A stretch of 64,000 nt of DNA, from NCBI GenBank assembly GCA_040506275.1, contig JBEVXD010000003.1, positions 1-64,000 of the forward strand, in the 5' to 3' direction. The position numbers and the translations under genes are program-made. This document shows positions 53,660 to 62,833 of the stretch, one piece after another. The stretch is from Thiodiazotropha sp040506275. Lineage in GTDB: Bacteria; Pseudomonadota; Gammaproteobacteria; Chromatiales; Chromatiaceae. A model generated the notes under the pieces. The model was given only the letters and a program-made list of their open reading frames with translations, was not told where the DNA came from and did no database searches. How positions within the stretch are numbered: the first letter of the stretch is position 1; the number at the start of each line of letters is the position of its first letter.

Positions 53660-54937
53660 ATGCGACTTAGTAAGAAGCTCCAGGTTATGGCAATCGCCAC
53701 AGCTGCCATGGTCATGGCAGGCAGCTGTTTTGCCGGCAATATAAGTGAAAGAGACGATGACAATGATCGTTATGAGAGAGTGAAACTGAACGTTGAACTC
53801 GGCCCTCGCCCTTTCTATCTTGTCGACAACATGGATGAGAGCCCACTGAAACAAGAACTTCAGGAATGTAACAAGAAAAGATTCAAAAAGAGTGACTTCT
53901 CCATTGGTCACCGTGGTGCTGCAATGCAGTTCCCTGAACATACAATGGAATCTTATGTCGCAGCGGCTCGCATGGGTGCCGGCATACTCGAATGTGATGT
54001 AACCTTCACCAAGGATCGTGAACTGGTTTGCCGTCACTCTCAATGCGACCTGCACACCACCACCAATATCCTGGCCACACCTTTGGCGGCTAAGTGTTCA
54101 GAACCTTTTGTACCTGCAGAGATCGACCCCACTACCGGTGATGTGCTCACAGCTGCCTCTGCCCGCTGCTGCACCAGCGATATCACCCTGGCAGAGTTTA
54201 GAACCCTGAAAGGCAAAATGGATGCCGGCAACTCAGCTGCTACCAGCGTAGAAGAGTATCTGGATGCCACACCCAGCTGGCGTACAGATCTATATACCGC
54301 AGTCGGTACCCTGATGACCCATGCTGAAAGTATTGAACTGTTCCAACAGTTGGGCACAAAAATGACCCCTGAACTGAAGTCTCCAAGTGTCGAGATGCCG
54401 TTCGAGGGAGACTACACCCAGCAGGAGTATGCGCAACAGATGATTAATGAATATAAGGATGCGGGCGTAAGACCAAAGAGAGTTTTTGCTCAATCCTTCA
54501 ATCTTGATGACGTACTCTACTGGATCGAGAACGAACCTCGCTTTGGTAAACAGGCTGTTTACCTGGATGGCAGCAACACCCCTGAAGAGGCGACAGCCAC
54601 TATCGATATGATGCCTGACCTTGCTGACCAAGGTGTGAACTATCTCGCCCCTGCAATGTGGGCATTGGTAACCGAAGCTCAAGGTGAGATCGTACCTTCT
54701 GAGTATGCGATCGCTGCTAAGGCTAATGGCATTGATCTAATTACATGGACTCTGGAGCGTTCCGGTCTGCTGGCCAATGGTGGTGGTTGGTACTACCAAA
54801 GCATCACAGATGTAACCAACAACGATGGCGACATGTTGGTGCTACTTGATGTACTGGCTCAGGACGTTGGCATCAAGGGAATCTTCTCTGACTGGCCGGC
54901 TACGGTCACCTTCTACGCCAATTGCAAAGGCTTGTAA
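53660..54937 (+). CDS. Exported glycerophosphodiester phosphodiesterase
   Basis: This 425-residue protein has a signal peptide (MAIATAAMVMAGSCFAGN) and a GDPD domain with SIGHRGAAMQFPEHTMESY (about residues 80-98) and ILECDVTFTKDRELVCRH, carrying the catalytic His/Glu/Asp set. It would release glycerol 3-phosphate from glycerophosphodiesters in the periplasm, like GlpQ. A Cys-rich insertion (KCSEPF ... RCCTSD) follows the active site. The usual GlpT/UgpB transporter is not adjacent, so its physiological partner is unknown. Confidence 0.88.
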   Translation: MRLSKKLQVMAIATAAMVMAGSCFAGNISERDDDNDRYERVKLNVELGPRPFYLVDNMDESPLKQELQECNKKRFKKSDFSIGHRGAAMQFPEHTMESYVAAARMGAGILECDVTFTKDRELVCRHSQCDLHTTTNILATPLAAKCSEPFVPAEIDPTTGDVLTAASARCCTSDITLAEFRTLKGKMDAGNSAATSVEEYLDATPSWRTDLYTAVGTLMTHAESIELFQQLGTKMTPELKSPSVEMPFEGDYTQQEYAQQMINEYKDAGVRPKRVFAQSFNLDDVLYWIENEPRFGKQAVYLDGSNTPEEATATIDMMPDLADQGVNYLAPAMWALVTEAQGEIVPSEYAIAAKANGIDLITWTLERSGLLANGGGWYYQSITDVTNNDGDMLVLLDVLAQDVGIKGIFSDWPATVTFYANCKGL

Positions 54938-54949
54938 GCTATCACTGCT

Positions 54950-54979
54950 AAACACAACTTCATGGACGAGGTTGTGTTT
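54950..54979. terminator. Two-way hairpin terminator
   Basis: AAACACAAC and GTTGTGTTT pair perfectly between the convergent ends of the glycerophosphodiesterase and pyruvate kinase genes; T-rich sequence lies on both outer sides. Confidence 0.6.
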
Positions 54980-54980
54980 C

Positions 54981-56420
54981 TCAATCCACTTCAATTACCC
55001 TGATCAGATTGGTGGCACCGGTAGTTTGTGCAGAGCCACTGGTGGCAATAGTGATATCTCCGACATACAAAATCCCTCGCTTTTTTGCCTGTTCTATACA
55101 GAATACGATCTTATCCTCATCTGCACGATCTTGCGGATCAACGATTGGAATCACGCCCCAATTCATACATAACCGACGAGTCACTCTGGCGGAATGAGTC
55201 ACTGCAAGAATCGGGCACTCTGGACGGTGTTTTGAAATCAGTCGCGAAGTAAAACCACTTTCGGTTAAACTTATAATTGCTGCAGCATGCAGTTGATCCG
55301 CCATATTGACTGCTGAGTGGCTGACCGCTTCAGTAACCACATTTGAGGTATGGGGCAGGATGTGCTGTAGATAACCATACTCACGCAGTGATGCCTCAGT
55401 GCGTATCGCCAGCATCTCCATGGTTCTTACCGATTCCACAGGATACTCCCCCATTGCAGTCTCCCCGGAGAGCATGATTGCAGAGGAGCCATCCAGAATT
55501 GCATTCGCCACATCGCTGGCTTCTGCTCTGGTTGGCTTGGGATTTTTCTCCATCGAGGCGAGCATCTGGGTGGCGGTAATCACAGGCTTACCATTACTTA
55601 CGGTGATGCGAATGATCTTTTTCTGCATACTTGGCACATCGGCCAGAGGCAACTCGACCCCCATATCCCCCCGAGCGACCATAATACCGTCAGCAGCCAT
55701 CACAATGGATTCTAGATTATCAATGCCTGCGCGATTTTCTATCTTGGCAATGATTGGAATATCGCTTCCCTCTTCAGACAAAATCTCTCGCATGCGTTCT
55801 ATCTCTGCCGCCTCCTGAATGAATGAAGCTGCAATATAGTCCACATCATTCTCTGCAGCGAAAGAGAGTTCCTGGAGAATATCATCACGCTGTTCTGTCT
55901 CCACAGCAGTCATCGAGAGCTGTGTATTGGGCAGATTAACGCCCTTGTTCTCTTTCAGAATGCCTCCGAGCACGACCTCGCATTGGATCTCTCCATCCAT
56001 CACGGATACCACCTTCAGTTCCATGGCACCATCATCCAGTAACACCACCTCACCCGGAGTAACCTCTTGACTCAGTCTCTGGTAGGTAACCGATACACCC
56101 TCTTCATCACCAGGCCTCTGATCTGTATAGAGAGAGAAATTAGCACCTGACTGTAGTTCAATAAATCCTTGTTGAATTCCCCCGGTACGTATCTCAACAC
56201 CCCGGGTATCTATCATGATGGCAACAGGAATACTGAGATTTTTCGATGCTTGTCTGATGCGTGAAATACGCATTTTATGTTCTTGATAGCTGCCATGAGA
56301 TAGATTCAACCTTGCTACACTCATACCTGCACGAATCATCTCCTCCAAAGTCTTCACCGAATCAGACGCGGGTCCGATCGTAGCAACAATTTTGGTTTTA
56401 CGAATGGCTGGGGTGGACAT
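54981..56420 (-). CDS. pyk: Pyruvate kinase
   Basis: This 479-residue glycolytic enzyme has the start IRKTKIVATIGPASDSVKTLEEMIRAGMSVARLNLSHG, the active-site segments IAKIENRAGIDN, MVARGDMGVELPL and PVITATQMLASM, and the C-terminal regulatory domain. The early DTRGVEIRTG replaces the usual DTKGPEIRTG. Length is standard. It is monocistronic, with its promoter in the gap above 56420. Confidence 0.95.
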   Translation of the reverse strand: MSTPAIRKTKIVATIGPASDSVKTLEEMIRAGMSVARLNLSHGSYQEHKMRISRIRQASKNLSIPVAIMIDTRGVEIRTGGIQQGFIELQSGANFSLYTDQRPGDEEGVSVTYQRLSQEVTPGEVVLLDDGAMELKVVSVMDGEIQCEVVLGGILKENKGVNLPNTQLSMTAVETEQRDDILQELSFAAENDVDYIAASFIQEAAEIERMREILSEEGSDIPIIAKIENRAGIDNLESIVMAADGIMVARGDMGVELPLADVPSMQKKIIRITVSNGKPVITATQMLASMEKNPKPTRAEASDVANAILDGSSAIMLSGETAMGEYPVESVRTMEMLAIRTEASLREYGYLQHILPHTSNVVTEAVSHSAVNMADQLHAAAIISLTESGFTSRLISKHRPECPILAVTHSARVTRRLCMNWGVIPIVDPQDRADEDKIVFCIEQAKKRGILYVGDITIATSGSAQTTGATNLIRVIEVD

Positions 56421-56613
56421 GGCAATATCCTTGTTGTTTTATTAATTAAGCCATTGTGACTCACACCAACGAGATTGACTAGCCGTTTAGATGCGGTCTG
56501 AAAAAAGTGGAGCTGTATGATTTAAAACAGGCTTACACCCTACCTTAAGGCGTGAATGAATCACTTTTAGCCGGAAATCAGAAAAAACTGTATTTCTAAA
56601 AATCGAATATTGC

Positions 56614-57681
56614 CTACAACCAAAAACTGCTTTTACAGCCCGCTTCCAATGGTTTTCTTGATGGTAGGCAAACCACTTCAGACTCATTTTTAAAGTTTAT
56701 ATATACCTCGTGAGCTTTCCTGGCAAAAACTCGATGGGTCTTCTTAGAGGGATGAATTCCATCCCAGAAAAAATAGGTGTTCGGTTTTTTACAAGCAGCA
56801 GGTTCCTGATTAGGCATCACACAGGAATCGTGAACATTCAGAAAACCATAGGTTTCAGGATCAGCTATTATCTCCCGGGTAGTCTTATAAAGATCCATAC
56901 TTATTATCTCAAGATCAGGTGTACTCTGCCCCAAGGTATCCAGCAGGCCGTCCAACTCATAATTGAATTGTGCAGAAAGGATAGACGCACCCATTACAGC
57001 GCCAGGCGAAATATGATCCAGTTTTCGGATCGCTGGAGTCAAAGAGAGATCAGGTACATTTGCGACCATCACCGTCTTTGCGCCAGCACTGTAGAGCGCA
57101 ATAACAGCATCTGAAATTGCACTAAGCGCAGTAGCAATAATCTCTGCACTGGCCAGTCCACTGTTATCCCGAGCGAGTGCAGCCACGGCATCCCTCAGGT
57201 CATTCCCACCAAGTGCTACAACATAGAGTGATTGTTCCGAAGCCTGCCCTTCAACATCTGATAAAAATGCCTCAAGTTGAGTTGTTAAATTTACATTTTG
57301 CCCATAATCCCTGGCCCTGGCTCCACCAACCGCATAATTAGTCTCCTTCAACTTACCTCTATTCTCCCCTCTGAACGCTGGCCCGACACTATCTTTTAAA
57401 TCAAGTTTTGCAGCAAAACGCTCCACCCATGTCTCACCATTACTGAAGTGGTGTCCACCTCGTTCATAGGGGGCTCCAGGTATAAGAAACTCATCCAAAC
57501 TACTGTAGGGTGGTTTAATAGTGACACCTGTAAGGAAGAAGGCATTACCCGGATCAGACAAGCTGTCGCCGAAAACCACAATCCTGTCAAATGCTTTTTC
57601 AGCAAAAGCCAGACCGGAACCCAGCAACAGGCTAAAAAAGACCAAGCACAGCACCGGTGCAATAGTGTTCTGTTTAATCAT
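56614..57681 (-). CDS. Exported GDSL-family esterase/lipase
   Basis: I chose the ATG at 57681 (355 residues), since a signal peptide follows (LCLVFFSLLLGSGLAFAE); an earlier start adds seven residues. The SGNH/GDSL hydrolase blocks are FGDSLSDPGN (Ser near residue 40), GGNDLRDA and WDGIHPSKKTH (catalytic Asp and His). The pattern resembles secreted phospholipase/lecithinase-type SGNH enzymes. The C-terminal KPLEAGCKSSFWL is unusual and not part of the core. Confidence 0.85.
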   Translation of the reverse strand: MIKQNTIAPVLCLVFFSLLLGSGLAFAEKAFDRIVVFGDSLSDPGNAFFLTGVTIKPPYSSLDEFLIPGAPYERGGHHFSNGETWVERFAAKLDLKDSVGPAFRGENRGKLKETNYAVGGARARDYGQNVNLTTQLEAFLSDVEGQASEQSLYVVALGGNDLRDAVAALARDNSGLASAEIIATALSAISDAVIALYSAGAKTVMVANVPDLSLTPAIRKLDHISPGAVMGASILSAQFNYELDGLLDTLGQSTPDLEIISMDLYKTTREIIADPETYGFLNVHDSCVMPNQEPAACKKPNTYFFWDGIHPSKKTHRVFARKAHEVYINFKNESEVVCLPSRKPLEAGCKSSFWL

Positions 57682-57803
57682 CTGCAGACCCCAATAAATC
57701 ACGGTTCTTCCCTGTTACTTCAGCAACCAATAATTCCGCGAGTGATAATTCTTCACAAATAGAGCCTTCGATCACAATTTTGACCGTGTGTTCCCTTGGA
57801 GAT

Positions 57804-57819
57804 TATTAACCCGGCAACC
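57804..57819 (+). repeat. Dispersed repeat family B (truncated)
   Basis: TATTAACCCGGCAACC matches the left part of the family consensus. Another copy lies 75 bases further. Confidence 0.6.
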
Positions 57820-57893
57820 AAAGCAGTGAATAGCTAAAGAGTATAAACAAAAAAAGTTCTATGAAACCGAACCAGCAACACCCTTTTTAACAG

Positions 57894-57915
57894 TTATTAC
57901 CCCGGCACCTTAATA
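57894..57915 (+). repeat. Dispersed repeat family B
   Basis: TTATTACCCCGGCACCTTAA is a full copy with one substitution from the consensus. It lies two bases before the stop of the minus-strand gene that follows. Confidence 0.7.
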
Positions 57916-57916
57916 G

Positions 57917-58186
57917 TCAGCCACCTCCTCGCCTAAAGCAGAGTTCAAATCGCTTCAGAAACCGTGCTTTCTCCTCGTCTGAGGCGACGTGGAAGATAAA
58001 GTTGACTTGCGTACTTGGCATCGAAAGTGCGCCCAGACTGAAGGCATTTTCACTCCCCAGACGCAACTCTACAGAGAGAGATTCAGAGCGTAGGAATATT
58101 CGCCTTCCCTGCTCTTTTTGAACCAGAGAATAGTAACGTTTCAGCGGATTTAAACTACGTGAAAATTCGCGGTGGGTAATTGACAT
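57917..58186 (-). CDS. Small protein of unknown function at the end of the aor operon
   Basis: This 89-residue soluble protein has MSITHREFSRSLNPLKRYYSLVQKEQGRRIFL at the start, then a charged region, and FIFHVASDEEKARFLKRFELCFRRGGG at the end. I chose the ATG at 58186, with AGGAG about ten bases upstream. Lack of membrane segments and a Gly-Gly-Gly C-terminus are notable. I do not recognise a family. It starts 36 bases after the ThiS/MoaD-like gene, so it is probably the last member of the aor operon, perhaps a cofactor or maturation helper. Confidence 0.6.
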   Translation of the reverse strand: MSITHREFSRSLNPLKRYYSLVQKEQGRRIFLRSESLSVELRLGSENAFSLGALSMPSTQVNFIFHVASDEEKARFLKRFELCFRRGGG

Positions 58187-58221
58187 CAAACGGGACTCCT
58201 GCAACTTATGCACAGTCCCGC

Positions 58222-58476
58222 TTACCCTCCAGCCACAGGTGGCCAGAGTGCAATACTATCCCCGTCATTCAGGACTTTCGTTGTACGCTGCGAGGGTGGC
58301 ACGAAGAGACCATTACATACCACCAGGTGGGCCTGTTCTCTAGGCACCTGATACTTGTCCATCAAATCGTAGACCGTTGCCCCCTCTGGCATCTTCACCA
58401 ACACACTGTGCTCTTTAGCACCTGCCGGCAGGAAGCTCATTAAGCTGGCGAACAACTTAAACTCCACTTCTATCAC
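58222..58476 (-). CDS. aorD: MoaD/ThiS-like small sulfur-carrier protein
   Basis: This 84-residue ubiquitin-like protein has a C-terminal Gly-Gly (WPPVAGG), the site that MoaD and ThiS use as thiocarboxylate. The segment VEFKLFASLMSFLP and VYDLMDKYQVPREQAHLVVCNGLFV fit the MoaD fold. I chose GTG 58476, which overlaps the stop of the FAD gene (GTGA) and so suggests coupling. In aor operons it is assumed to supply sulfur for the tungsten-pterin cofactor. Confidence 0.85.
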   Translation of the reverse strand: MIEVEFKLFASLMSFLPAGAKEHSVLVKMPEGATVYDLMDKYQVPREQAHLVVCNGLFVPPSQRTTKVLNDGDSIALWPPVAGG

Positions 58477-59717
58477 GGTGACACCACGCACCCTAGATAG
58501 GCTTCCATCAACCGAGTGGGATCTATCATCAAGCGTTGCTTCCATATTCCGAGGGGTACACGGCTGCGAATCAATCCCCGTAACACACCAATGTGTTGGG
58601 TATGACCTAAACTACTCGCGCCAACCAGATATTCGCCATCAAATTCAAGACGGAGATAACGGTAACGCTCCCGATCCAACAGCACCGCCTGCTCCCCATT
58701 GTCCACCCCCATCCATTGACCGAAGGAGGAGGAGATCAAACCCAGGGTATCGAGCACATTCATGTTCAGGCTGCCATAGTGCTCTACGGCTGTAGTGGCG
58801 GTCATATTAATCGCAGCAAGCCGCCCATGTTCAACTGAAGTGGGCTGTATCGCCTGCACCTCATCCAATCCACTGGAGAAGTCCAGGCCTTGAGCCACAT
58901 CCCCCGCAGCAAAGATATCAGGATGATTGGTTTGGAAGTGAGAATTGACAACGACACCCTGCTTCGTCTCAATACCCGATCCTTCAAGAAAATCTGTATT
59001 GGCGCGAACCCCCATGGCAGTAATCACCAATCCCGCAGAGAGTTTTTCGCCATTCTCCAAGTCGACAAGCAGCTGATCACCCTGCTTCTCGATTTCGGTT
59101 ACTCCAGTACCGGCAATAACATTGACACCCTTATCCTCACACCATTTCCTTAACAGATCGCTGGCAACTTCATCCATCATCCTGGAGACCATTCTCGGTG
59201 CCTTCTCAACCACAGTCAGGCGCACCCGCCTCATCACCAGCGCTTCGAGGATAATACAACCAATAAAGCCAGCTCCGACCAGTACCACTGAGGTATCTGG
59301 TTTAGCGCCTTCAACAATGGCCCGGGCATCCGCCATGGTCCAGCAGTTGTGCACCCCTGGCAGATCAATACCCGGTACCGGCGGTTTAAATGGTGTTGCG
59401 CCCGTAGCGATCAGCATTCGATCATAGTCCAGGCTTGAACCATCGGCTAACGTAATGCGCTTATTGTTCGGATCAACCTGGCTAACAGGACCTTCTACAA
59501 GCTCTATCTTTCGTTCAGCGTAGTGACCATCGCTTTGCCGCAAATAGGTGCCATGCTCTTTGATTTTCTCAACCAGTAGATAAGGGATAGCCATGCGTGA
59601 ATAGGGAGGCTCATGCTCACCCCCAATCAACGTAATACGACCATTGGGATCTTGTTCGCGCAAAGTATCGCAGGCAGTAACACCTGCCGGCCCTGCGCCT
59701 ACTACGACATAGTGCAT
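58473..59717 (-). CDS. aorC: FAD/NAD(P)-binding oxidoreductase subunit of the aldehyde oxidoreductase
   Basis: I chose the ATG at 59717 (414 residues), with GGAGG eight bases upstream; a further ATG at the top of the frame has none. The FAD motif VVVGAGPAGVTACDTL starts at residue 4, the NAD motif VVLVGAGFIGCIILEAL is near 150, and the second FAD motif IFAAGDVA is near 270. As AorC in Aromatoleum, it would link the catalytic subunit to NAD. It lies after a structured 222-base gap behind aorB and before aorD. Confidence 0.88.
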   Translation of the reverse strand: MHYVVVGAGPAGVTACDTLREQDPNGRITLIGGEHEPPYSRMAIPYLLVEKIKEHGTYLRQSDGHYAERKIELVEGPVSQVDPNNKRITLADGSSLDYDRMLIATGATPFKPPVPGIDLPGVHNCWTMADARAIVEGAKPDTSVVLVGAGFIGCIILEALVMRRVRLTVVEKAPRMVSRMMDEVASDLLRKWCEDKGVNVIAGTGVTEIEKQGDQLLVDLENGEKLSAGLVITAMGVRANTDFLEGSGIETKQGVVVNSHFQTNHPDIFAAGDVAQGLDFSSGLDEVQAIQPTSVEHGRLAAINMTATTAVEHYGSLNMNVLDTLGLISSSFGQWMGVDNGEQAVLLDRERYRYLRLEFDGEYLVGASSLGHTQHIGVLRGLIRSRVPLGIWKQRLMIDPTRLMEAYLGCVVSP

Positions 59718-59815
59718 TATCACTACCTCCAAATGACTCTGCCCACAGTGGAGCACAGACTATGAGCTAAATTGAGGAGACTAACCTGAGAAAATTCTGG
59801 TTAATTCTGGATCTA

Positions 59816-59921
59816 GTGTGGCGAATTGAAATCTCTTACATCGCACTATGAAAACTCACCTGTCAATTAGCTATTGCGAGAATTTTCAATGCTAATCCAA
59901 AAGAGATTTCAACCACCACAC
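59816..59921 (-). repeat. Long inverted repeat inside the aor operon
   Basis: Arms GTGTGGCGAATTGAAATCTC (from 59816; continues TT) and AAGAGATTTCAACCACCACA (59901-59920) pair over about 18 positions. A second stem, ATTAGC / GCTAAT (59866-59871 and 59891-59896), nests within it. It fills most of the gap between aorB and aorC. It may be a transcript-stability or attenuation structure or a small mobile element. Confidence 0.6.
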
Positions 59922-59939
59922 AACTATTTCAAATAGATA

Positions 59940-61799
59940 TCAGAGACCTCCCAACCCGAGACGTTTTCGTGTTGCCTCAGTTGGTACACCCTCAGCGCTC
60001 CACCCCCGCAGCTCATAGTACTCAGGAAGCATCTGATCCAGATCGTTAACCCGGCCTTTTGCTGGCCCGACGTTCGCTGCCTCCTTCAATAGTCGCTTGG
60101 GAAGTGTATCGTCTGCAGCAGTCAAACCGGCCTTCAGATTGAATTCACGCTCCATATTCCAGACACGCTCACCCAATTCCAGCATACGCTCTGCAGACCA
60201 ATCACCTTCACAGGCACCATCCACTTGCGGTGCAATATCCTCAAGCGACCAGGCAAAGGTGGTAAACAGACAGAGCCCGCTTGAGTCCACTGCAGCCGTC
60301 GCGTCCTGAAAGGCCTTCACCAGCCCTGCTTTGCCTTCAGTTGCCAGTGGATCAGTCTTTTCTGGGATACCCAATACCTCAGAGGCTACGGTATAGCCCC
60401 GAAGATGACACGCCCCACGGTTGGAGGTGGCATAAGCCAGTCCCATACCCTGGATACCACGAGGGTCATAGGCGGGAAACTCCTGCCCCTTAACCGTCAT
60501 AGAGAGATCAGGATGACCATACTTCTCACACAGACGCTTGGATCCCAAGCCGAGATCCTTACCAAATCCTTCGCCACTGACTAATGCCTCAACCGCCCAA
60601 ATAAGGCTTTCAGCAGAACCAAATACAAGTTCATGACCACCAGTTTCTGCAGAGGTTATTGCACCTATCTTATAAAGCTCCATTGCGGCCGCAAGGGTTG
60701 AGCCGAAGGAGATAGGGTCAAAGCCATCTTCGTTACAGAGAAAATTGGCGTAGGTCAGGGCGTCAAGATCATCGACACCTGTGTCTGGCCCGAGCGCCCA
60801 AGCAGCCTCATATTCCAGACCACCTGAGCTGCCCCAGTATTCCGGTTTGTTCTCAACAGAAAAGTGGCCTTTATCGATAGTTGAGATTCGTCCGCATGCG
60901 ATGGTACATCCGAAACAGGCCCCATTTGTGGTGAGATTAGGCTTTCCGTCACTGGCTCGCTTCTCATGCATCGCTTCACCCGAAACCTTTTGTGCCCCTT
61001 CGAACTGGACCTCACTCATGTTACGGGTTGGCAGAGCACCCATCTCATTGATTACATTCATTAGCACCTGGGTGCCATAAGTGGGGAGACCCTGCCCGGT
61101 AACCGCATTCTCAGCAAGAACCTGCTTCCCGGCACCAACTGCCTGCATGAACTTTGCGGGATCCTTGATATTGCCTACACCTAAGGTGCCACGCACCGCA
61201 ACCGCTTTGAGATTCTTGGATGCCATGACTGTACCCACCCCAGAACGGCCGGCAGCACGATGCATATCGTTTACCACAGCTGCATAGAGACATCCTGCTT
61301 CAGCAGAACGACCTACAGCAGCAATGCGTAACATCGGATCTTGATGGTGCGCATGCAGCCATTCATCGGTCGCCCAAACACTGGTTCCCCAAATCTCGTC
61401 AGCAGGAAGCAGCTCAGCCTTGTCGTTAACCAGGTAGAGATAGACCGGTTTTGGCGAACGGCCTTCAAAGATAATCATATCCCATCCTGCATTGTGCAGT
61501 TCCGCACCAATAAAACCACCTGAATTCGAACAGGCAATACAGTTCGTAAGCGGACCTTTGGTGACCACTGAGTATCTTCCTCCAGTGGCTGCCATGGTTC
61601 CGGTTAGAGGACCCGTCGTCATAATCATTTTGTTTTCTGGACTGAGTGGATCAACCTTAGGGTCGATCTCTTCTACCAGGTATTTGCTTGCCAAACCTCG
61701 CTGTCCCAAATACTCCTGCGCCCACTGCATATTAAGCGGTTCCACAGCACAACTGCCATTCGTGAGGTTAACCCGTAAAATTTTGCCTGACCATGCCAT
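59940..61799 (-). CDS. aorB: Aldehyde:ferredoxin oxidoreductase catalytic subunit (tungsten type)
   Basis: This 619-residue enzyme of the AOR family oxidises aldehydes to acids with a bis-pterin tungsten cofactor and one 4Fe-4S cluster. The cluster ligands fit CFGCTIAC (about residues 288-295) and a late Cys in DSSGLCLFTTF (about 508), as in archaeal AOR. The N-terminal domain shows LTNGSCAVEPLNMQWAQEYLGQRGLASKYLVEEIDP, TTGPLTGTMAATGGRYSVVTKGPLT and CSNSGGFIGAELHNAGWD. Neighbours aorA, aorC and aorD support the multi-subunit Aromatoleum-like type. Tungsten rather than molybdenum is inferred from the family. Confidence 0.93.
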   Translation of the reverse strand: MAWSGKILRVNLTNGSCAVEPLNMQWAQEYLGQRGLASKYLVEEIDPKVDPLSPENKMIMTTGPLTGTMAATGGRYSVVTKGPLTNCIACSNSGGFIGAELHNAGWDMIIFEGRSPKPVYLYLVNDKAELLPADEIWGTSVWATDEWLHAHHQDPMLRIAAVGRSAEAGCLYAAVVNDMHRAAGRSGVGTVMASKNLKAVAVRGTLGVGNIKDPAKFMQAVGAGKQVLAENAVTGQGLPTYGTQVLMNVINEMGALPTRNMSEVQFEGAQKVSGEAMHEKRASDGKPNLTTNGACFGCTIACGRISTIDKGHFSVENKPEYWGSSGGLEYEAAWALGPDTGVDDLDALTYANFLCNEDGFDPISFGSTLAAAMELYKIGAITSAETGGHELVFGSAESLIWAVEALVSGEGFGKDLGLGSKRLCEKYGHPDLSMTVKGQEFPAYDPRGIQGMGLAYATSNRGACHLRGYTVASEVLGIPEKTDPLATEGKAGLVKAFQDATAAVDSSGLCLFTTFAWSLEDIAPQVDGACEGDWSAERMLELGERVWNMEREFNLKAGLTAADDTLPKRLLKEAANVGPAKGRVNDLDQMLPEYYELRGWSAEGVPTEATRKRLGLGGL

Positions 61800-61814
61800 A
61801 TAATTAACCCCCGG

Positions 61815-62294
61815 TTATGCTGTAGCTGAACTGCCAGCGTCAGTTTTTCCTGCCCATTGACGCATTTTTTCAAACCCAGTCTGATCTGCATCCACAAAAG
61901 TAATTGCTTCTGTTGGACATGCCTTGGCACACGCTGGATCACCACCACAAAGATCGCATTTGATAACTTTGCCTGTACTGGCGCTGTAGTTAACCGTACC
62001 GAAAGGACAGGAAATGGTGCAGACTTTGCAACCAACACACAAAGAGTCACTAACGACTTTTGCGCCTGTGTTTATATCCAAGGTGATTGCATCGACCGGA
62101 CAAGCCTGCATACACCAGGCCTCAGCACATTGAGTGCAGGTGTAGGGCACAAAACGCCCTTCATGATGAAAGGTAAAGACGCGTATTCTCGATTTTGAAG
62201 GATTAAATATCCCCTCATTTTCATAAGAACAGGCCATCTCACATTGAACACACCCTGTGCACTTATCCGCGTCAATTAGCAGGGATCTCTGCAT
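61815..62294 (-). CDS. aorA: Four-cluster ferredoxin-like electron-transfer subunit
   Basis: This 159-residue protein contains sixteen cysteines arranged as four 4Fe-4S motifs: CTGCVQCEMAC, CTQCAEAWCMQACP, CVGCKVCTISCP and CDLCGGDPACAKACP. It is of the DMSO-reductase-B/AorA type. It starts the aor operon and overlaps nothing, with 15 bases before aorB. A strong AGGAG-type site (AAGGAG) precedes its ATG. Confidence 0.9.
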   Translation of the reverse strand: MQRSLLIDADKCTGCVQCEMACSYENEGIFNPSKSRIRVFTFHHEGRFVPYTCTQCAEAWCMQACPVDAITLDINTGAKVVSDSLCVGCKVCTISCPFGTVNYSASTGKVIKCDLCGGDPACAKACPTEAITFVDADQTGFEKMRQWAGKTDAGSSATA

Positions 62295-62833
62295 GCTTTA
62301 TACTCCTTCCCTCATGAGATACCTGACTACGGCAGGCATAACATTTCAGGTTGAATCTTTATTGCAAGGCAATCAGCCACCGATTATCTTGCCGATTGGT
62401 GTTAATCACAGCGGCTCGCGAATCTGTTGCATGCGCACTGTCTCGAATTGGTAAGAAAATAAAAAAATGCTCGCACGCTGCTCATGGGGAAATGATATTT
62501 TTCTGTACATTTCCAGCAGGTGTAAAGCCAAGACTAGTAGGGAAAATTTTATTCTACAAATATTTTCAGGCAGCTTATTTTGCATCTCATTTCTGAGGGA
62601 AAATAATGACAAATAATGACTACAAAGCCTATCGTAATGACAAAATGTCACGTATATGGAGGATTATTACGGAAGATAAATGAACCTCATCTCCGGTCAG
62701 TTGAGGCGATAAACTTTTCGCTTTTCCACTCCCATCCGGAACTTATAAATGGCAATAAAAAATCAATGCCAGTCGATTACCTGATACCAAGAATGCAGTG
62801 AAGAGGTATACTCAGCTGCCGGGGAATATCTGC
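62295..62833. other. Intergenic region between lysR and the aor operon
   Basis: These 539 bases lie upstream of aorA and downstream of lysR, both on the minus strand. Two tandem copies of AAATAATGAC (62601-62620) and the palindrome TGACAAAATGTCA (62638-62650) cluster here and may be a regulator site. No gene is credible here. Confidence 0.5.

Noticed and set aside
62340..62400. Possible sigma-54 promoter upstream of aorA (TGGCTGATTGCCTTGCA on the minus strand)
   Set aside because: The GG and GC elements are one base too far apart for a -24/-12 promoter.
62295..62600. Moco/Tuco riboswitch ahead of aorA
   Set aside because: Looked for because such RNAs precede tungsten enzymes, but I recognise no matching structure; a covariance-model search would decide.
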